Part shown: positions 18,819 to 28,153 of the stretch, piece after piece | Position numbering within the stretch: position 1 is the stretch's first letter | How the letters are laid out: each line of letters starts with the position of its first letter | DNA from: Chitinophaga sp. | Lineage (GTDB): Bacteria > Bacteroidota > Bacteroidia > Chitinophagales > Chitinophagaceae | DNA: 64,000 bases | Direction of reading: 5' to 3' | NCBI RefSeq assembly: GCF_019236475.1 | Contig: NZ_JAFAIX010000013.1 | Location: 372,001 to 436,000, forward strand | Program-made: the position numbers and the translations under genes | Notes under the pieces: model-generated | The model's database searches: none | What the model was told of the DNA's origin: nothing | Seen by the model: only the letters and a program-made list of their open reading frames with translations

Positions 18819-19574
18819 TTATCTTCCCATCCAGCCACCATCAACCGTCAGGATAGTACCGTGTACATAATCTGCTGCTTTGGAAGCAAGGAATACAACA
18901 GGACCTGCGAAATCCTCGGGTTCTCCCCAGCGACCTGCTGGGATACGTTCCAGGATAGAGGTGCTGCGCTGCTGATCTGCACGCAGGGCGGCGGTATTGT
19001 CTGTGGCAATATACCCTGGGGCAATGGCATTAACATTTACTCCTTTGGAAGCCCACTCATTGGCGAATGCTTTCACCAGAGAGCCTACTGCTCCCTTGCT
19101 AGCTGCATATCCAGGTACGTTGATACCGCCCTGGAAGGTCAGCAAGGAGGCTGTAAAGATAACTTTTCCACTGCCTTTGGCAATCATGGTCTTACCAATT
19201 TCACGGGTAATAATGAACTGGGCGTTCAAATTGGTATTAATCACATTATCCCAGAATTCATCCGGATGCTCTGCTGCTGGCTTACGCATAATGGTGCCGG
19301 CATTATTCACCAGGATATCAATAACTGGATGATCTTTCTGTACCTGACGGATGAAGGTATACAGGGCCTCTCTGTCTGCAAAATCACACTGATAGGCACT
19401 GAATTTCCTACCCAATGCGGTCACTTCCTGCTCCACTTCACTTCCACTCAGTTCCAGGGATGCGGATACGCCAATGATATCTGCGCCGGCCTTTGCCAGG
19501 GCTACCGCCATCGCTTTTCCTATACCTCTTTTACAACCCGTTACCAGGGCCACTTTTCCGTTTAGTTCAAACAT
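18819..19574 (-). CDS. kduD: 2-dehydro-3-deoxy-D-gluconate 5-dehydrogenase KduD
   Basis: This 251-residue short-chain dehydrogenase reduces 2,5-diketo-3-deoxygluconate to 2-keto-3-deoxygluconate, the second step after KduI. The Rossmann motif TGCKRGIG (about 13-20), NNAGT and the YAASK catalytic pair (Tyr, Lys) are present, together with the C-terminal TVDGGW. The start codon shares a base with the GH105 stop (TAATG), so translation is coupled. The KduI partner is encoded in the same operon, which supports KduD over a generic reductase. Confidence 0.92.
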   Translation of the reverse strand: MFELNGKVALVTGCKRGIGKAMAVALAKAGADIIGVSASLELSGSEVEQEVTALGRKFSAYQCDFADREALYTFIRQVQKDHPVIDILVNNAGTIMRKPAAEHPDEFWDNVINTNLNAQFIITREIGKTMIAKGSGKVIFTASLLTFQGGINVPGYAASKGAVGSLVKAFANEWASKGVNVNAIAPGYIATDNTAALRADQQRSTSILERIPAGRWGEPEDFAGPVVFLASKAADYVHGTILTVDGGWMGR

Positions 19575-21781
19575 TATTTCTGATTTGAAGGGTAAGACTG
19601 AATAGTTACTGCAATTTTATTTTGTACGCGGGCAGCAAAGTTTTCAAGATACTTGAACCACTCTTCTGAAGAGGCAATTCTACCGCCTTTACTCCAAGCT
19701 GCTCCTGCATAGTATACATACGGTGCATTGGCGGTGGCTACTCCCGGTGTCAACAGATGTACGGCATCTGTTTTCATGCCTGCTTTCGCTTCAGGGAACA
19801 CTGCCCCTAATCCCATGGTGCCATCTTCTCCATGCTGTGGCTCCCAATAGCCCATTACACCGGTTTTCTCGTCCAGGAGAATAGTGCCTGGGTCTTTACG
19901 TTTTACGATACCAGTAACTACTGGCAATGCATTTCCTTTGAAATTATATTGGTAAGAGTAGCGGTTCAACTGAGAACCTGCATCCAGACTAACTGTTTTA
20001 GTAACAGTCACCGGTACGCCGCCAGCATTCCATGTTTCATAGGAAAGCGCGAATGAGGTGCGCAGCGGACCATTGTCCAGCGTTTTATACTTACGATAAT
20101 TATTAGGATAGTAGATGGTATCTTTTCCGTAAGGAGCATTATCACCTGCGCCGAGTGTCAGGCCAACGCTGTAGAAGTCCAGCCCCTGGCCATTATCATG
20201 GTGATAATTATCGGTTTTGTACCATTCGTTGATAACTAGCTCTTCTGTTCTTTTTGCCCATACATCGATGCCGTACGCCATCTCTTTTGGTGTTTGCTCC
20301 AACGCTGCGCCATACATGCGATATGCCATGCGATCATTTTCCCAGGCATAGTCGTCTTTACGCTCAGGTACATAACGACCATACGCTCTTGCTTTCACAG
20401 GAGCAGGCGCGCCCTCTTTCACAACTGCAATGACAGTAGCGCCAGGAGCGGCGTTGATTTGCAGCAGTATCGACTGTGGCGCTTTTTCACCGTTATAAAT
20501 CAGTTGGTATGGTATCTCTTTACCATTTACTGCATTTACAATTTTAAATTCTTTCTTAGTAGTGCCAGCTTTGGCCAGTGTGGCCATGTCTACCTCTACT
20601 ATCTCCCCTTGACGATCTACGCCAATGGTATTCGTCAGTTCGATTGTCTTAGGATTCTGCAAACGAACATCGTATTTTATCAGCTCAGAACCCGCCAGCA
20701 GAAAGGCGCCTACACCATATACATCTGTATCATCGGCAGTGGCTTTTCCTGGTGCAGCAGCAATTACTTGCACAAAGCCCAGCTTTCCATTCGGCTGCAC
20801 GCAGCCCACCAGCGCTTCCCAACCTTTACGAATCACTGGCATGAATTGTTTCGCCGGCAAGATGCCATTGTTAACACCCCACGTCAACGCATATACGTAG
20901 AATCCGGTACCACTAGTTTCTTTGGAAGGATAGGTTTCTGGATCGAGCAAACTCGCATGCCAGGTGCCATCATTGGTTTGCAAAGCGGCTACTTTATAAG
21001 CCATCTCTTTATACAGTGCTATGAACTTCGCTCTGTTGGCATAGTTGGCTGGCATATTGTCGAGCATACGTACCAGGCCGCCCATTACCCATCCGTTACC
21101 ACGACTCCAAAATACTCGTGCGCCATTTTGTTCTTTCTGGCTGAAGTAGCGGGCATCGCGATAATACAGGCTATCTTGTTTGCTGTAAAGGAAATCGGTG
21201 GATTTCCACCAGAGTTTATCGGCTGTTTCCAGGTAACGGGCATCGCCGGTAACAGTGGAAAGATAAGCCAGGGCTGGAGGGCCCATGAAGAGCGCATCAC
21301 ACCATGCCCATTCGCGGAAGTGAATGCCTTTCTCCCATTCCAGCGATTCCGAATGAGGCGCAGCCACGATGCTGTCGGCCAGCTTGCGCCAGCGCTCAAT
21401 CATCACTGGATTTTTATATACATTAAATAGTTGGGAATAGGTCTGTCCTATACAATAATCATCTGCAAAAAATCTATGCGGACCGGTATTCCAGTTGTTA
21501 TCAGCGCCTACTTTCAGCAAACGCTCGATGTAGTAAGGATTTTCAGATACCTGTGCCAGTTTGAACATACCGGCATACATCGCACCGTTTGTCCAGTCTG
21601 TTTGACTATTCGCCCAGCCCTTGGAATCAATATTTTTCCATTGCCAGGTACCTACTTTTTCCATCTGGGAAATAACCGCCGGGGCCGACAGAGAGGAGTC
21701 GCCCACCGGGCGCGCCATAACGCCGGATGCGTGGAATAGGGCAAGTCCTGCGAGACTTGCCTTCAGTATATTTTTCATCAT
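19574..21781 (-). CDS. GH105 unsaturated rhamnogalacturonyl hydrolase with C-terminal DUF4861 domain
   Basis: This 735-residue exported protein has a signal peptide at about 1-23. Residues 30-380 carry the GH105 alpha/alpha barrel: DWTNGAMYAG, WCDALFMGPPA (catalytic Asp162 by analogy with YteR) and SRGNGWVMGGL (Arg227-Trp231). The C-terminal half (about 400-735) matches the DUF4861 beta-sandwich often fused to GH105 in Bacteroidota. It should hydrolyse unsaturated galacturonyl-rhamnose-type products in the periplasm. It lies 21 bp downstream of kduI and overlaps kduD by one base. Confidence 0.9.
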   Translation of the reverse strand: MMKNILKASLAGLALFHASGVMARPVGDSSLSAPAVISQMEKVGTWQWKNIDSKGWANSQTDWTNGAMYAGMFKLAQVSENPYYIERLLKVGADNNWNTGPHRFFADDYCIGQTYSQLFNVYKNPVMIERWRKLADSIVAAPHSESLEWEKGIHFREWAWCDALFMGPPALAYLSTVTGDARYLETADKLWWKSTDFLYSKQDSLYYRDARYFSQKEQNGARVFWSRGNGWVMGGLVRMLDNMPANYANRAKFIALYKEMAYKVAALQTNDGTWHASLLDPETYPSKETSGTGFYVYALTWGVNNGILPAKQFMPVIRKGWEALVGCVQPNGKLGFVQVIAAAPGKATADDTDVYGVGAFLLAGSELIKYDVRLQNPKTIELTNTIGVDRQGEIVEVDMATLAKAGTTKKEFKIVNAVNGKEIPYQLIYNGEKAPQSILLQINAAPGATVIAVVKEGAPAPVKARAYGRYVPERKDDYAWENDRMAYRMYGAALEQTPKEMAYGIDVWAKRTEELVINEWYKTDNYHHDNGQGLDFYSVGLTLGAGDNAPYGKDTIYYPNNYRKYKTLDNGPLRTSFALSYETWNAGGVPVTVTKTVSLDAGSQLNRYSYQYNFKGNALPVVTGIVKRKDPGTILLDEKTGVMGYWEPQHGEDGTMGLGAVFPEAKAGMKTDAVHLLTPGVATANAPYVYYAGAAWSKGGRIASSEEWFKYLENFAARVQNKIAVTIQSYPSNQK

Positions 21782-21802
21782 GATGACAGATATTATCAGT
21801 TA

Positions 21803-22645
21803 CTAACGTAGCTCGTTGATCTTGCAGTGATCCATATCACCGTAGTCCAGGTTCTCACCCGCCATACCCCAGATGAAGGTATAATTGCTGGTACCAGCGC
21901 CGGAGTGAACAGACCATGGCGGAGAAATAATCGCCTGTTCGTTCTGCATCCAGATATGTCTGGTTTCTTGCGGCTGTCCCATAAAGTGGCATACACTCTG
22001 TGCTTCTGGTACTTCAAAATAGAAATACACTTCCATTCTTCTATCGTGTGTATGTGCTGGCATTGTATTCCATACGCTACCAGGTTTCAGTTCTGTCATA
22101 CCCATTTGCAGTTGGCAAGTTTCCAATACAGAATTTACCAACAGTTTGTTGATAGTACGGTGGTTGGAAGTTTCCAGAGCGCCCAGCGTTACAATTTCCG
22201 CCTCGTTTTTAGAGACTTTCTTTGTAGGGTAAGTATGGTGAGCAGGAGTTGAATTGAGATAAAATTTCGCGGGATTAGCGGCATCTTTACTATGGAAAGT
22301 AACTTTCTGTGTGCCTTTACCAATGTACAACGCTTCTTTGAAAGCAATATCGTATTTCACGCCGTCTGCTTCTACAAATCCATCGCCGCCCACATTGATC
22401 ATACCCAGCTCTCTGCGTTGCAGGAAATATTCTGCTTTCAGGAGATCAATGGTATCCAGTGTCATCGCGCCTTTCACAGGCATAGCGCCACCAGTCAGGT
22501 AACGATCGTAATGGGTATGTACCCAATTGATTTGGTCTGCTTCAAATACGCGTTCTATCAGGAATGCCTCTCTCAGTTGTGCCGTGTTCATCTGCTTTAC
22601 TTCCGCAGGACTACTTGCATAACGGGATTCATATTTACTGCTCAT
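21803..22645 (-). CDS. kduI: 5-dehydro-4-deoxy-D-glucuronate isomerase KduI
   Basis: This 280-residue cytoplasmic isomerase converts 4-deoxy-5-hexoseulose uronate, the open form of unsaturated uronate, to 2,5-diketo-3-deoxygluconate. Full-length KduI blocks are visible: [47 protein letters not shown] (metal-binding His residues), [29 protein letters not shown] and the C-terminal [14 protein letters not shown]. It is the second gene of the operon, between DUF2264 and GH105. Confidence 0.97.
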   Translation of the reverse strand: MSSKYESRYASSPAEVKQMNTAQLREAFLIERVFEADQINWVHTHYDRYLTGGAMPVKGAMTLDTIDLLKAEYFLQRRELGMINVGGDGFVEADGVKYDIAFKEALYIGKGTQKVTFHSKDAANPAKFYLNSTPAHHTYPTKKVSKNEAEIVTLGALETSNHRTINKLLVNSVLETCQLQMGMTELKPGSVWNTMPAHTHDRRMEVYFYFEVPEAQSVCHFMGQPQETRHIWMQNEQAIISPPWSVHSGAGTSNYTFIWGMAGENLDYGDMDHCKINELR

Positions 22646-22673
22646 AATGCTTTATCGAATAATAGTTATTGGA

Positions 22674-23939
22674 TTAATACGTAACGTGGTAATCTTTTTT
22701 AATTGGTTTACCGGACCATACTTTTTGTGCAGTCCATTCTGCCGGAGCTGCACTCCAGAACGGATCTTCCGCAGGAAGACCAAGTGCCAGAAATCCGTTG
22801 GTACAGATGTAGAGACTGCCAGTAGAAGTATACACATCCGCCACTTCCGGTTGATGTCCGCAGATACCTAACTGCAGCCATCCCTGTTTATCGAAGGTGC
22901 CTTCCATTTCAAAGATGCGTTTCATCACGGCTGTCAGCGCACAACGTACCTGCGCAGGCACAATGCCTTCCGGCAACTGATGCATCAACGCCAATTGTGC
23001 CAATGGCTGGAAAGCCGCAGTACGATAAGTCATAGACCTACCCACTGCCGGATAAGTGCCATCAGGCGCAATCATACGTTCTTGCAATTCTGCATAACGC
23101 TGCATACGTTTCATCGCTTGGTCATAATCCGCTTTAGAACCTTGGTTGTTGTCCACCAATACGCGCAGCATGTCTGTCAACATAGGATGAATCACATAAC
23201 CATTATAATAATCCAAAGAGAACTGCGGGCCATCGCTGTAGAAACCATCGCCGGCATACCACTCTTTCATTTTCTGAGTGGCCACCATGGTTCTCAGTGG
23301 CTCGTATTCTTCATGGATAGACAGCAGGAAAGCCTCTACCATGCCGGCAAACAGCAACCAGTTATTATATGCAGGTCTGATACGACGCAGCTCTTTCAGC
23401 TCCGTCACGATATTCTTTTTAGTAGTGTTGTCCAGCGGCTTCCAGAGGGCTTCTGGCGCACGCATAAACGTTTGGCATAAGTAAGCGGCATCTACCAAGG
23501 GCTGACTTTCAGAACGAAAGTTTAGATAGTCGGGAGACGCGGGATTCACGCCATTCACTATGCCCTGTAAAACCTGTTCTCTTACTTTCTTGCGTTGTTT
23601 ACCTTCTGCTGTAGCATCGTCCGGTAAGGCCAGCCATGGGGCTAATCCGGAGATACATCTACCAAATGCTTCCAGGTAAGTCACTTTTTCCAGTCCCAGT
23701 CCATAACCCGGACCTTTCTCTTTCGGCAAGTTCTTTTTCAGCGTGCCTTTCGCCATGTTATCCACAATGGGATTAGCGATGCGCTGCAACAACTGCACCT
23801 GGTATTCCCGATCTGTTAAACCGGCAGCGGTATGCACATTTTCTCCTGTCTTTGCAGCAGCAGCTACTGCTGCTCCTGGTGCTACCATTCCTGCAATTCC
23901 GGCAAGCGGGGCCATCCTGATAAAATCTCTTCTTTCCAA
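22674..23939 (-). CDS. DUF2264-family protein, probable uronic-acid-active enzyme (copy b)
   Basis: This 421-residue exported protein is a clear paralogue of the one at 15181. Shared blocks are VTYLEAFGR, SPDYLNF, DYYNGYVIHPML, VGRSMTYRTAAFQPLAQLAL, AQVRCALTA and CGHQPEVADVYTSTGSLY. The N-terminal leader (MERRDFIRMAPLAGIAG) has an RR motif suggesting Tat export. It is the first gene of the operon and lies 58 bp from a perfect LacI operator. A uronidase-like role is inferred from context and from a remembered CAZy assignment of some relatives. Confidence 0.86.
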   Translation of the reverse strand: MERRDFIRMAPLAGIAGMVAPGAAVAAAAKTGENVHTAAGLTDREYQVQLLQRIANPIVDNMAKGTLKKNLPKEKGPGYGLGLEKVTYLEAFGRCISGLAPWLALPDDATAEGKQRKKVREQVLQGIVNGVNPASPDYLNFRSESQPLVDAAYLCQTFMRAPEALWKPLDNTTKKNIVTELKELRRIRPAYNNWLLFAGMVEAFLLSIHEEYEPLRTMVATQKMKEWYAGDGFYSDGPQFSLDYYNGYVIHPMLTDMLRVLVDNNQGSKADYDQAMKRMQRYAELQERMIAPDGTYPAVGRSMTYRTAAFQPLAQLALMHQLPEGIVPAQVRCALTAVMKRIFEMEGTFDKQGWLQLGICGHQPEVADVYTSTGSLYICTNGFLALGLPAEDPFWSAAPAEWTAQKVWSGKPIKKDYHVTY

Positions 23940-23996
23940 AACTGTATATTTTTATTGGTTGTTACCAAATGCCGGCCTACCAAGACTCTAATTTAA

Positions 23997-24010
23997 TGCA
24001 AACGTTTGCA
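23997..24010. promoter_or_regulatory. Perfect LacI-type operator of the DUF2264-kduI operon
   Basis: TGCAAACGTTTGCA is an exact palindrome 58-71 bases upstream of the operon's first start codon. On the minus strand its TTTG is followed after 19 bases by TAGGCCGG, which is a poor -7 box, so the promoter itself is not clear. Confidence 0.8.
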
Positions 24011-24116
24011 ATAATCCAAGCCCTATTTTTTACTGTTCACTGTAAATGCTTGCCTGCACTGAATTTAAAATGCTTAAAAAATATATCTCGACATTGTTCC
24101 CAATGTTGCTAAATCG

Positions 24117-26075
24117 TTATTCCATTCGGAAGGTAAGGGTATGACTGCCTTTCAGTTTTTGTTGTTTCGGCACAAGACTGATACGCGTTACGCCATTGCC
24201 CCATACGTTAGATAAACGAGGATCGTCTATCGGTTGTGTTTCTGTTTGAACCGTGAATAGCGCAGGATCGTAAGTCATGACGAGATTGCCTGCTGTCGCT
24301 TTCAATACCACTTTACCAGGTTTAGAAACATCTGCTACTAAAGCTGTCATGAAATGTATACGGAAAGGCTCTTTCCATTCTTTCAGTTCATAATCTTCTG
24401 AAATCTTCAATTGTTGCTGTTGTGGCGCGAAATTGAAATTACGTTTCCAGGATATAACGCCTGCGGTAGCTGGATAAGCAGTGGCAATATCCATTCCCAG
24501 CGAGCTACCATCCTTACCACGGGTAAACTGTACATTGCTGGCGCGGAAACTCCTGCCATCCTGTTGCATCACGCCATTAATAGTAGGACAGTTATGCCAC
24601 TGCGATTGCATATACCACAGTTTATACCTGTCTTTACTGAAGGTTTGTTTTGTATAGGTACCTACGCCTACATCAATGATAGCTGGCTGTCCATCTAAGT
24701 ACAGCACGAAATTGCCTACATCGTTGTGGTTGTGGCTTTCGGCGTTATGTCCACCTTGTGCTGCGAAGAACATGCCTTTAGGCGAGCCTTTGCGGGCACG
24801 CAGCGACAACACTTGCAGATCAGGCAACCAGTTTACATCTGTATAAGGAGCCGCTGCAACGGTTTTACGCATTTCGCCGGCTAACAGTAGCTCATATACG
24901 AAATTGGCAATGGTGCTGCTTTTTTGTATCTGCATATCCGGATGTTCAATTCGGTACAGATAGGCGCCGAAGCGGCTCAGGAGGGTATCGTTGTACATTT
25001 TTCCGTACATGTACACATCATGCGGCGGCGGTACACTACGGGCGGAAGCATCTGCGAAATTCACAAAGCGATCGTTATCCACATGCATCTTATAAATGTA
25101 AGCACCTATGGCATGCATCAGATCATTCTTACTGAAGTCCAACTTTTGATGGGAGGCGCTGTTGAGATTATCCAGCAGTTCTATCAATTTACCACCGGCA
25201 TGGCCCCAGTAGGAAGGACCTTCATCACAACCTCCATCCGCACCGTAGGCATTGACAAAGTTATCGGAGCTACGTACGCTCTTTTCTATGATGGCGCCAC
25301 GTTTGGCAGCATCATCAAGGTTGAGCAACGCCGTTTTCATGATATTGGTATTGACCCAGATATTCCAGTTATTCACAGTACCACCTTTAAAGCCCATCCA
25401 CCAGTAATCGTTGCGCTGGAGATAAGGGGTATAAATACGGCGATCCAGTTCATAATCAATTCTTTTATTGATCATGACAGAGAATTTATCCAGCTCCTCA
25501 CGTAAGAGAAACTGTGTCCAGCCCAGTGTGACGGCTGTCTCCCCAGCTACTAAGTCTATTATTTCTTCTGCTGGATCAGGAAGATTCGCGCCCATTTTCT
25601 GTACGCCAACATGGGCAGGTAATACCCAGGTGCTTTCTTCCAATATCAGCCAGAGGCCATTGCCTATCTGTGGAATAAAGCGACCTTTCTTTTCGGCCAT
25701 TTCCCCTGCAATCAGGGCTGCCAACACTCTCCGGCGCTCTCCCTGTACGGCTTCAAAGTTGCTCCTGTTACCGTTATCCCGGTATTGGAGGTATAAGTCG
25801 GCTGTAAGGGCTGGCCAGGCAAATTTCATGGCCTTCTCTGCATCGGCGATCAATCCCTGCTTCACGGTGGCAGGCAAGGCTTCCATCTGCGCAGCGATCT
25901 GCTCTTTCAGCTCGCGTCTCCAACTGTCTGTCTGACTAAAAGCGGCCGCGCCGCCAGCCTGTTTCCAGGCATTTTCAAGGTAATTACGGGGCGTGGATTG
26001 CTGCGCTGTTACCGGTACGGCAACGCATATCCCAGCCACCAACATTACGTGGAATATATTATTCTTTAACCTCAT
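24117..26075 (-). CDS. Heparinase II/III-family polysaccharide lyase
   Basis: This protein of about 652 residues starts at 26075 (MRLKNNIFHVML...). The frame is open upstream to 26126 but lacks a signal there, whereas this start gives a clean signal peptide ending VTAQ. The N-terminal part is an alginate-lyase-like alpha/alpha toroid (with GCDEGPSYWGHAGG). The C-terminal heparinase II/III beta domain has SHNHNDVGNFVLYLDGQPA near residue 445. Such enzymes cleave uronic-acid polymers by beta-elimination, giving the unsaturated ends that GH88 and GH105 remove. The exact polymer cannot be told from sequence. It is exported and lies divergent from uxaA. Confidence 0.9.
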   Translation of the reverse strand: MRLKNNIFHVMLVAGICVAVPVTAQQSTPRNYLENAWKQAGGAAAFSQTDSWRRELKEQIAAQMEALPATVKQGLIADAEKAMKFAWPALTADLYLQYRDNGNRSNFEAVQGERRRVLAALIAGEMAEKKGRFIPQIGNGLWLILEESTWVLPAHVGVQKMGANLPDPAEEIIDLVAGETAVTLGWTQFLLREELDKFSVMINKRIDYELDRRIYTPYLQRNDYWWMGFKGGTVNNWNIWVNTNIMKTALLNLDDAAKRGAIIEKSVRSSDNFVNAYGADGGCDEGPSYWGHAGGKLIELLDNLNSASHQKLDFSKNDLMHAIGAYIYKMHVDNDRFVNFADASARSVPPPHDVYMYGKMYNDTLLSRFGAYLYRIEHPDMQIQKSSTIANFVYELLLAGEMRKTVAAAPYTDVNWLPDLQVLSLRARKGSPKGMFFAAQGGHNAESHNHNDVGNFVLYLDGQPAIIDVGVGTYTKQTFSKDRYKLWYMQSQWHNCPTINGVMQQDGRSFRASNVQFTRGKDGSSLGMDIATAYPATAGVISWKRNFNFAPQQQQLKISEDYELKEWKEPFRIHFMTALVADVSKPGKVVLKATAGNLVMTYDPALFTVQTETQPIDDPRLSNVWGNGVTRISLVPKQQKLKGSHTLTFRME

Positions 26076-26159
26076 TGGGCTATTATTTACGATTGTAATG
26101 GGCAGCAACTCAAATGCGCTCGCCAAGTTTCATTGTTCACCTATCAAAACGTGGTGTTA

Positions 26160-26199
26160 AAAAAGTATCTAAATGTAATACTTTATTCAAACGTTTGCA
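26160..26199 (-). promoter_or_regulatory. LacI-type operator and overlapping promoter of the lyase gene
   Basis: TTCAAACGTTTGCA (26186-26199) matches 13 of 14 palindrome positions. On the minus strand its TTTG (26191-26188) is followed by exactly 20 bases and TACTTTTT (26167-26160), a good -33/-7 pair. The same site lies 176 bp upstream of the divergent uxaA start and may serve both genes. Confidence 0.72.
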
Positions 26200-26361
26200 T
26201 AAAATTTTTTCAGATGGTATTTAAACCCTCATAATTGTTATTTATCATTTCCTGATTCATTTGTAACTTGCTGCTGTAAATGCTTTCGGCGGATTTCATA
26301 ACAAGTCAAAATTTTATCAGAGATTAACATTATAGTATTACAAGCCGGTAGCACTATTTAC

Positions 26362-26369
26362 TACTTTAG
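26362..26369 (+). promoter_or_regulatory. -7 box of uxaA
   Basis: TACTTTAG resembles TAnnTTTG and ends only five bases before the uxaA ATG at 26375. If it is used, the transcript would be leaderless or nearly so. Confidence 0.45.
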
Positions 26370-26374
26370 CCTTT

Positions 26375-28021
26375 ATGAACAGTTACCTACAGATTCATCC
26401 AGCAGATAACGTGCTGGTTGCATTACAAGACCTCCAGGCTGGAACGAAGATTACATTCAACGGCCACAACATAGAACTCCTGCAGAACACACCTGCTAAA
26501 CATAAATTTCTCATAAACGATGTGCAGAGCGGAGATCCCATCACCATGTATGGCGTACTAGTGGCCAAAGCGGTTACCACCATCAAACAGGGCGGAATGA
26601 TGACTACTGAAAATGTGATCCATGATGCAAACGCCTTCCATGAGAAAGATGGCAGCCAACAATGGCAAGCACCAGATGTTTCCAAATGGAAAGACCGCAC
26701 TTTTATGGGATACCACCGCGCAGACGGACAAGTGGGCACCCGCAACTACTGGCTGGTAATACCACTGGTATTCTGTGAAAACAGAAACGTAAATGTGATC
26801 AAAACTGCCTTCGAAAAAGGCCTGGGCTTCGCTCCTGCTGAAGTGTACAACGAGCAGGTAACGGACCTCGTGTCTCTCTATAAAAAAGGTGACATCGATG
26901 CCATCAAAAATTATGAGGCAGGCAAAGCAGGTGAAACCGCTAAACACCATACCGTATTCCCTAATATCAACGGGATTAAATTCCTCACACATGAAGGCGG
27001 TTGCGGCGGTACCCGTCAGGACTCCGATGCGCTTTGCGCCCTCCTGGCAGGTTATATCCACCATCCGAATGTGGCAGGCGCCACTATCCTCAGCCTCGGC
27101 TGTCAACACGCACAGGTAAGTATCCTGCAGGAATCACTGAAAAAATTAAATCCAAACTTCAACAAACCATTACTGGTATACGAACAGCAGAAAAGCGCAT
27201 CTGAATTCGCGATGCTCTCTGCTGCTATCAAAGATACCTTCCTGGCGCTGGTAGAAGCGAATAAGGTAAACCGTCAGCCTGCTCCTCTCTCCAAACTGGT
27301 GATCGGTCTGGAATGCGGCGGCTCCGATGGTTTCTCCGGTATCTCTGCTAACCCTGCGGTAGGTCATACTTCCGACCTCCTGGTGGCCCTCGGCGGTACT
27401 TCCATCCTCTCCGAATTCCCTGAATTATGCGGCGTGGAACAAGAACTGATTAACCGTTGTACAACAGAAAATACTTCTGAGAAATTCATCCGCATCATGC
27501 GTGCGTATGAAAATCAAGCACAGTCTGTAGGCTCCGGTTTCTACATGAATCCTTCTCCAGGAAACATCAAGGACGGCCTCATCACGGATGCTATCAAATC
27601 CGCTGGTGCTGCTAAAAAAGGTGGTACCTCTCCTGTTACAGATGTACTAGACTATACAGAGTATGTCACCAAGCCAGGTCTGAACCTGCTCTGCACTCCA
27701 GGAAACGATGTGGAATCTACTTCTGCGGAAGTGGGCTCCGGTGCTAATATCGTGCTGTTTACGACTGGTCTGGGTACGCCTACCGGCAACCCGATCGCTC
27801 CTGTAGTGAAACTGGCTACCAACACCAAACTGGCTACCCGCATGCCGGATATTATCGATATCGATACCGGTTCTATCATCAGCGGTCAACACTCTATCGC
27901 GGAAATGGGCGAACAGATCCTGGAATATGTGATCCAGTCTGCTAGCGGTGAAGTATATACGAAAGCGGAACTGCTCCACCAGGATGATTTCATTCCTTGG
28001 AAACGCGGCGTAAGCTTGTAA
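26375..28021 (+). CDS. uxaA: Altronate dehydratase UxaA
   Basis: This 548-residue enzyme dehydrates D-altronate to 2-keto-3-deoxygluconate, the third step of galacturonate catabolism. The N-terminal SAF domain (about 1-90) is fused to the catalytic UxaA/GarD-type region, so both parts are in one chain. Motifs include GYHRADGQVGTRNYWLVIP, HEGGCGGTRQDS, LECGGSDGFSGISANPAVG and DIDTGSIISGQ. It is transcribed away from the lyase gene and apart from uxaB/uxaC, but a shared operator region links it to the locus. Confidence 0.96.
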   Translation: MNSYLQIHPADNVLVALQDLQAGTKITFNGHNIELLQNTPAKHKFLINDVQSGDPITMYGVLVAKAVTTIKQGGMMTTENVIHDANAFHEKDGSQQWQAPDVSKWKDRTFMGYHRADGQVGTRNYWLVIPLVFCENRNVNVIKTAFEKGLGFAPAEVYNEQVTDLVSLYKKGDIDAIKNYEAGKAGETAKHHTVFPNINGIKFLTHEGGCGGTRQDSDALCALLAGYIHHPNVAGATILSLGCQHAQVSILQESLKKLNPNFNKPLLVYEQQKSASEFAMLSAAIKDTFLALVEANKVNRQPAPLSKLVIGLECGGSDGFSGISANPAVGHTSDLLVALGGTSILSEFPELCGVEQELINRCTTENTSEKFIRIMRAYENQAQSVGSGFYMNPSPGNIKDGLITDAIKSAGAAKKGGTSPVTDVLDYTEYVTKPGLNLLCTPGNDVESTSAEVGSGANIVLFTTGLGTPTGNPIAPVVKLATNTKLATRMPDIIDIDTGSIISGQHSIAEMGEQILEYVIQSASGEVYTKAELLHQDDFIPWKRGVSL

Positions 28022-28034
28022 TCTGATTAAATGG

Positions 28035-28151
28035 GGTTGTCTCAAAATGCGCCTTCGGCGCTGTGCGGATTTTTTCGCGCAAAGCAGCAAAGGGGCAAAG
28101 CAGCAAAGGCTTGTGCTTTGTTGTTTGTTAGGAATTATTTTTGAGACAACC
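28035..28151. repeat. Small element with 13-bp terminal inverted repeats
   Basis: GGTTGTCTCAAAA (28035-28047) and its exact reverse complement (28139-28151) bound a 117-bp segment between the convergent uxaA and GNAT genes. The inner part contains a GCAAAG-rich repeat (28069-28128). The shape is that of a MITE-like element. The ends could also act as a bidirectional terminator stem. Confidence 0.65.
28069..28128 (+). repeat. GCAAAG-rich repeat, left arm of GNAT-flanking inverted pair
   Basis: The core is GCAAAGCAGCAAAGG repeated in tandem, followed by CTTGTGCTTTGTTGTT. It matches the reverse complement of 28789-28845 over about 57 bases with roughly four differences by eye. Confidence 0.8.
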
Positions 28152-28153
28152 TC

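Noticed and set aside
20294-21430. 378-codon open frame antisense to GH105
   Set aside because: Shadow of the GH105 gene; no start signal and no recognisable motif.
23463-23476. Operator-like ATAAACGTTTGGCA in DUF2264-b
   Set aside because: Several mismatches to the palindrome, in coding sequence, with no promoter nearby; similar half matches (e.g. 32125, 32232) occur in other genes by chance.
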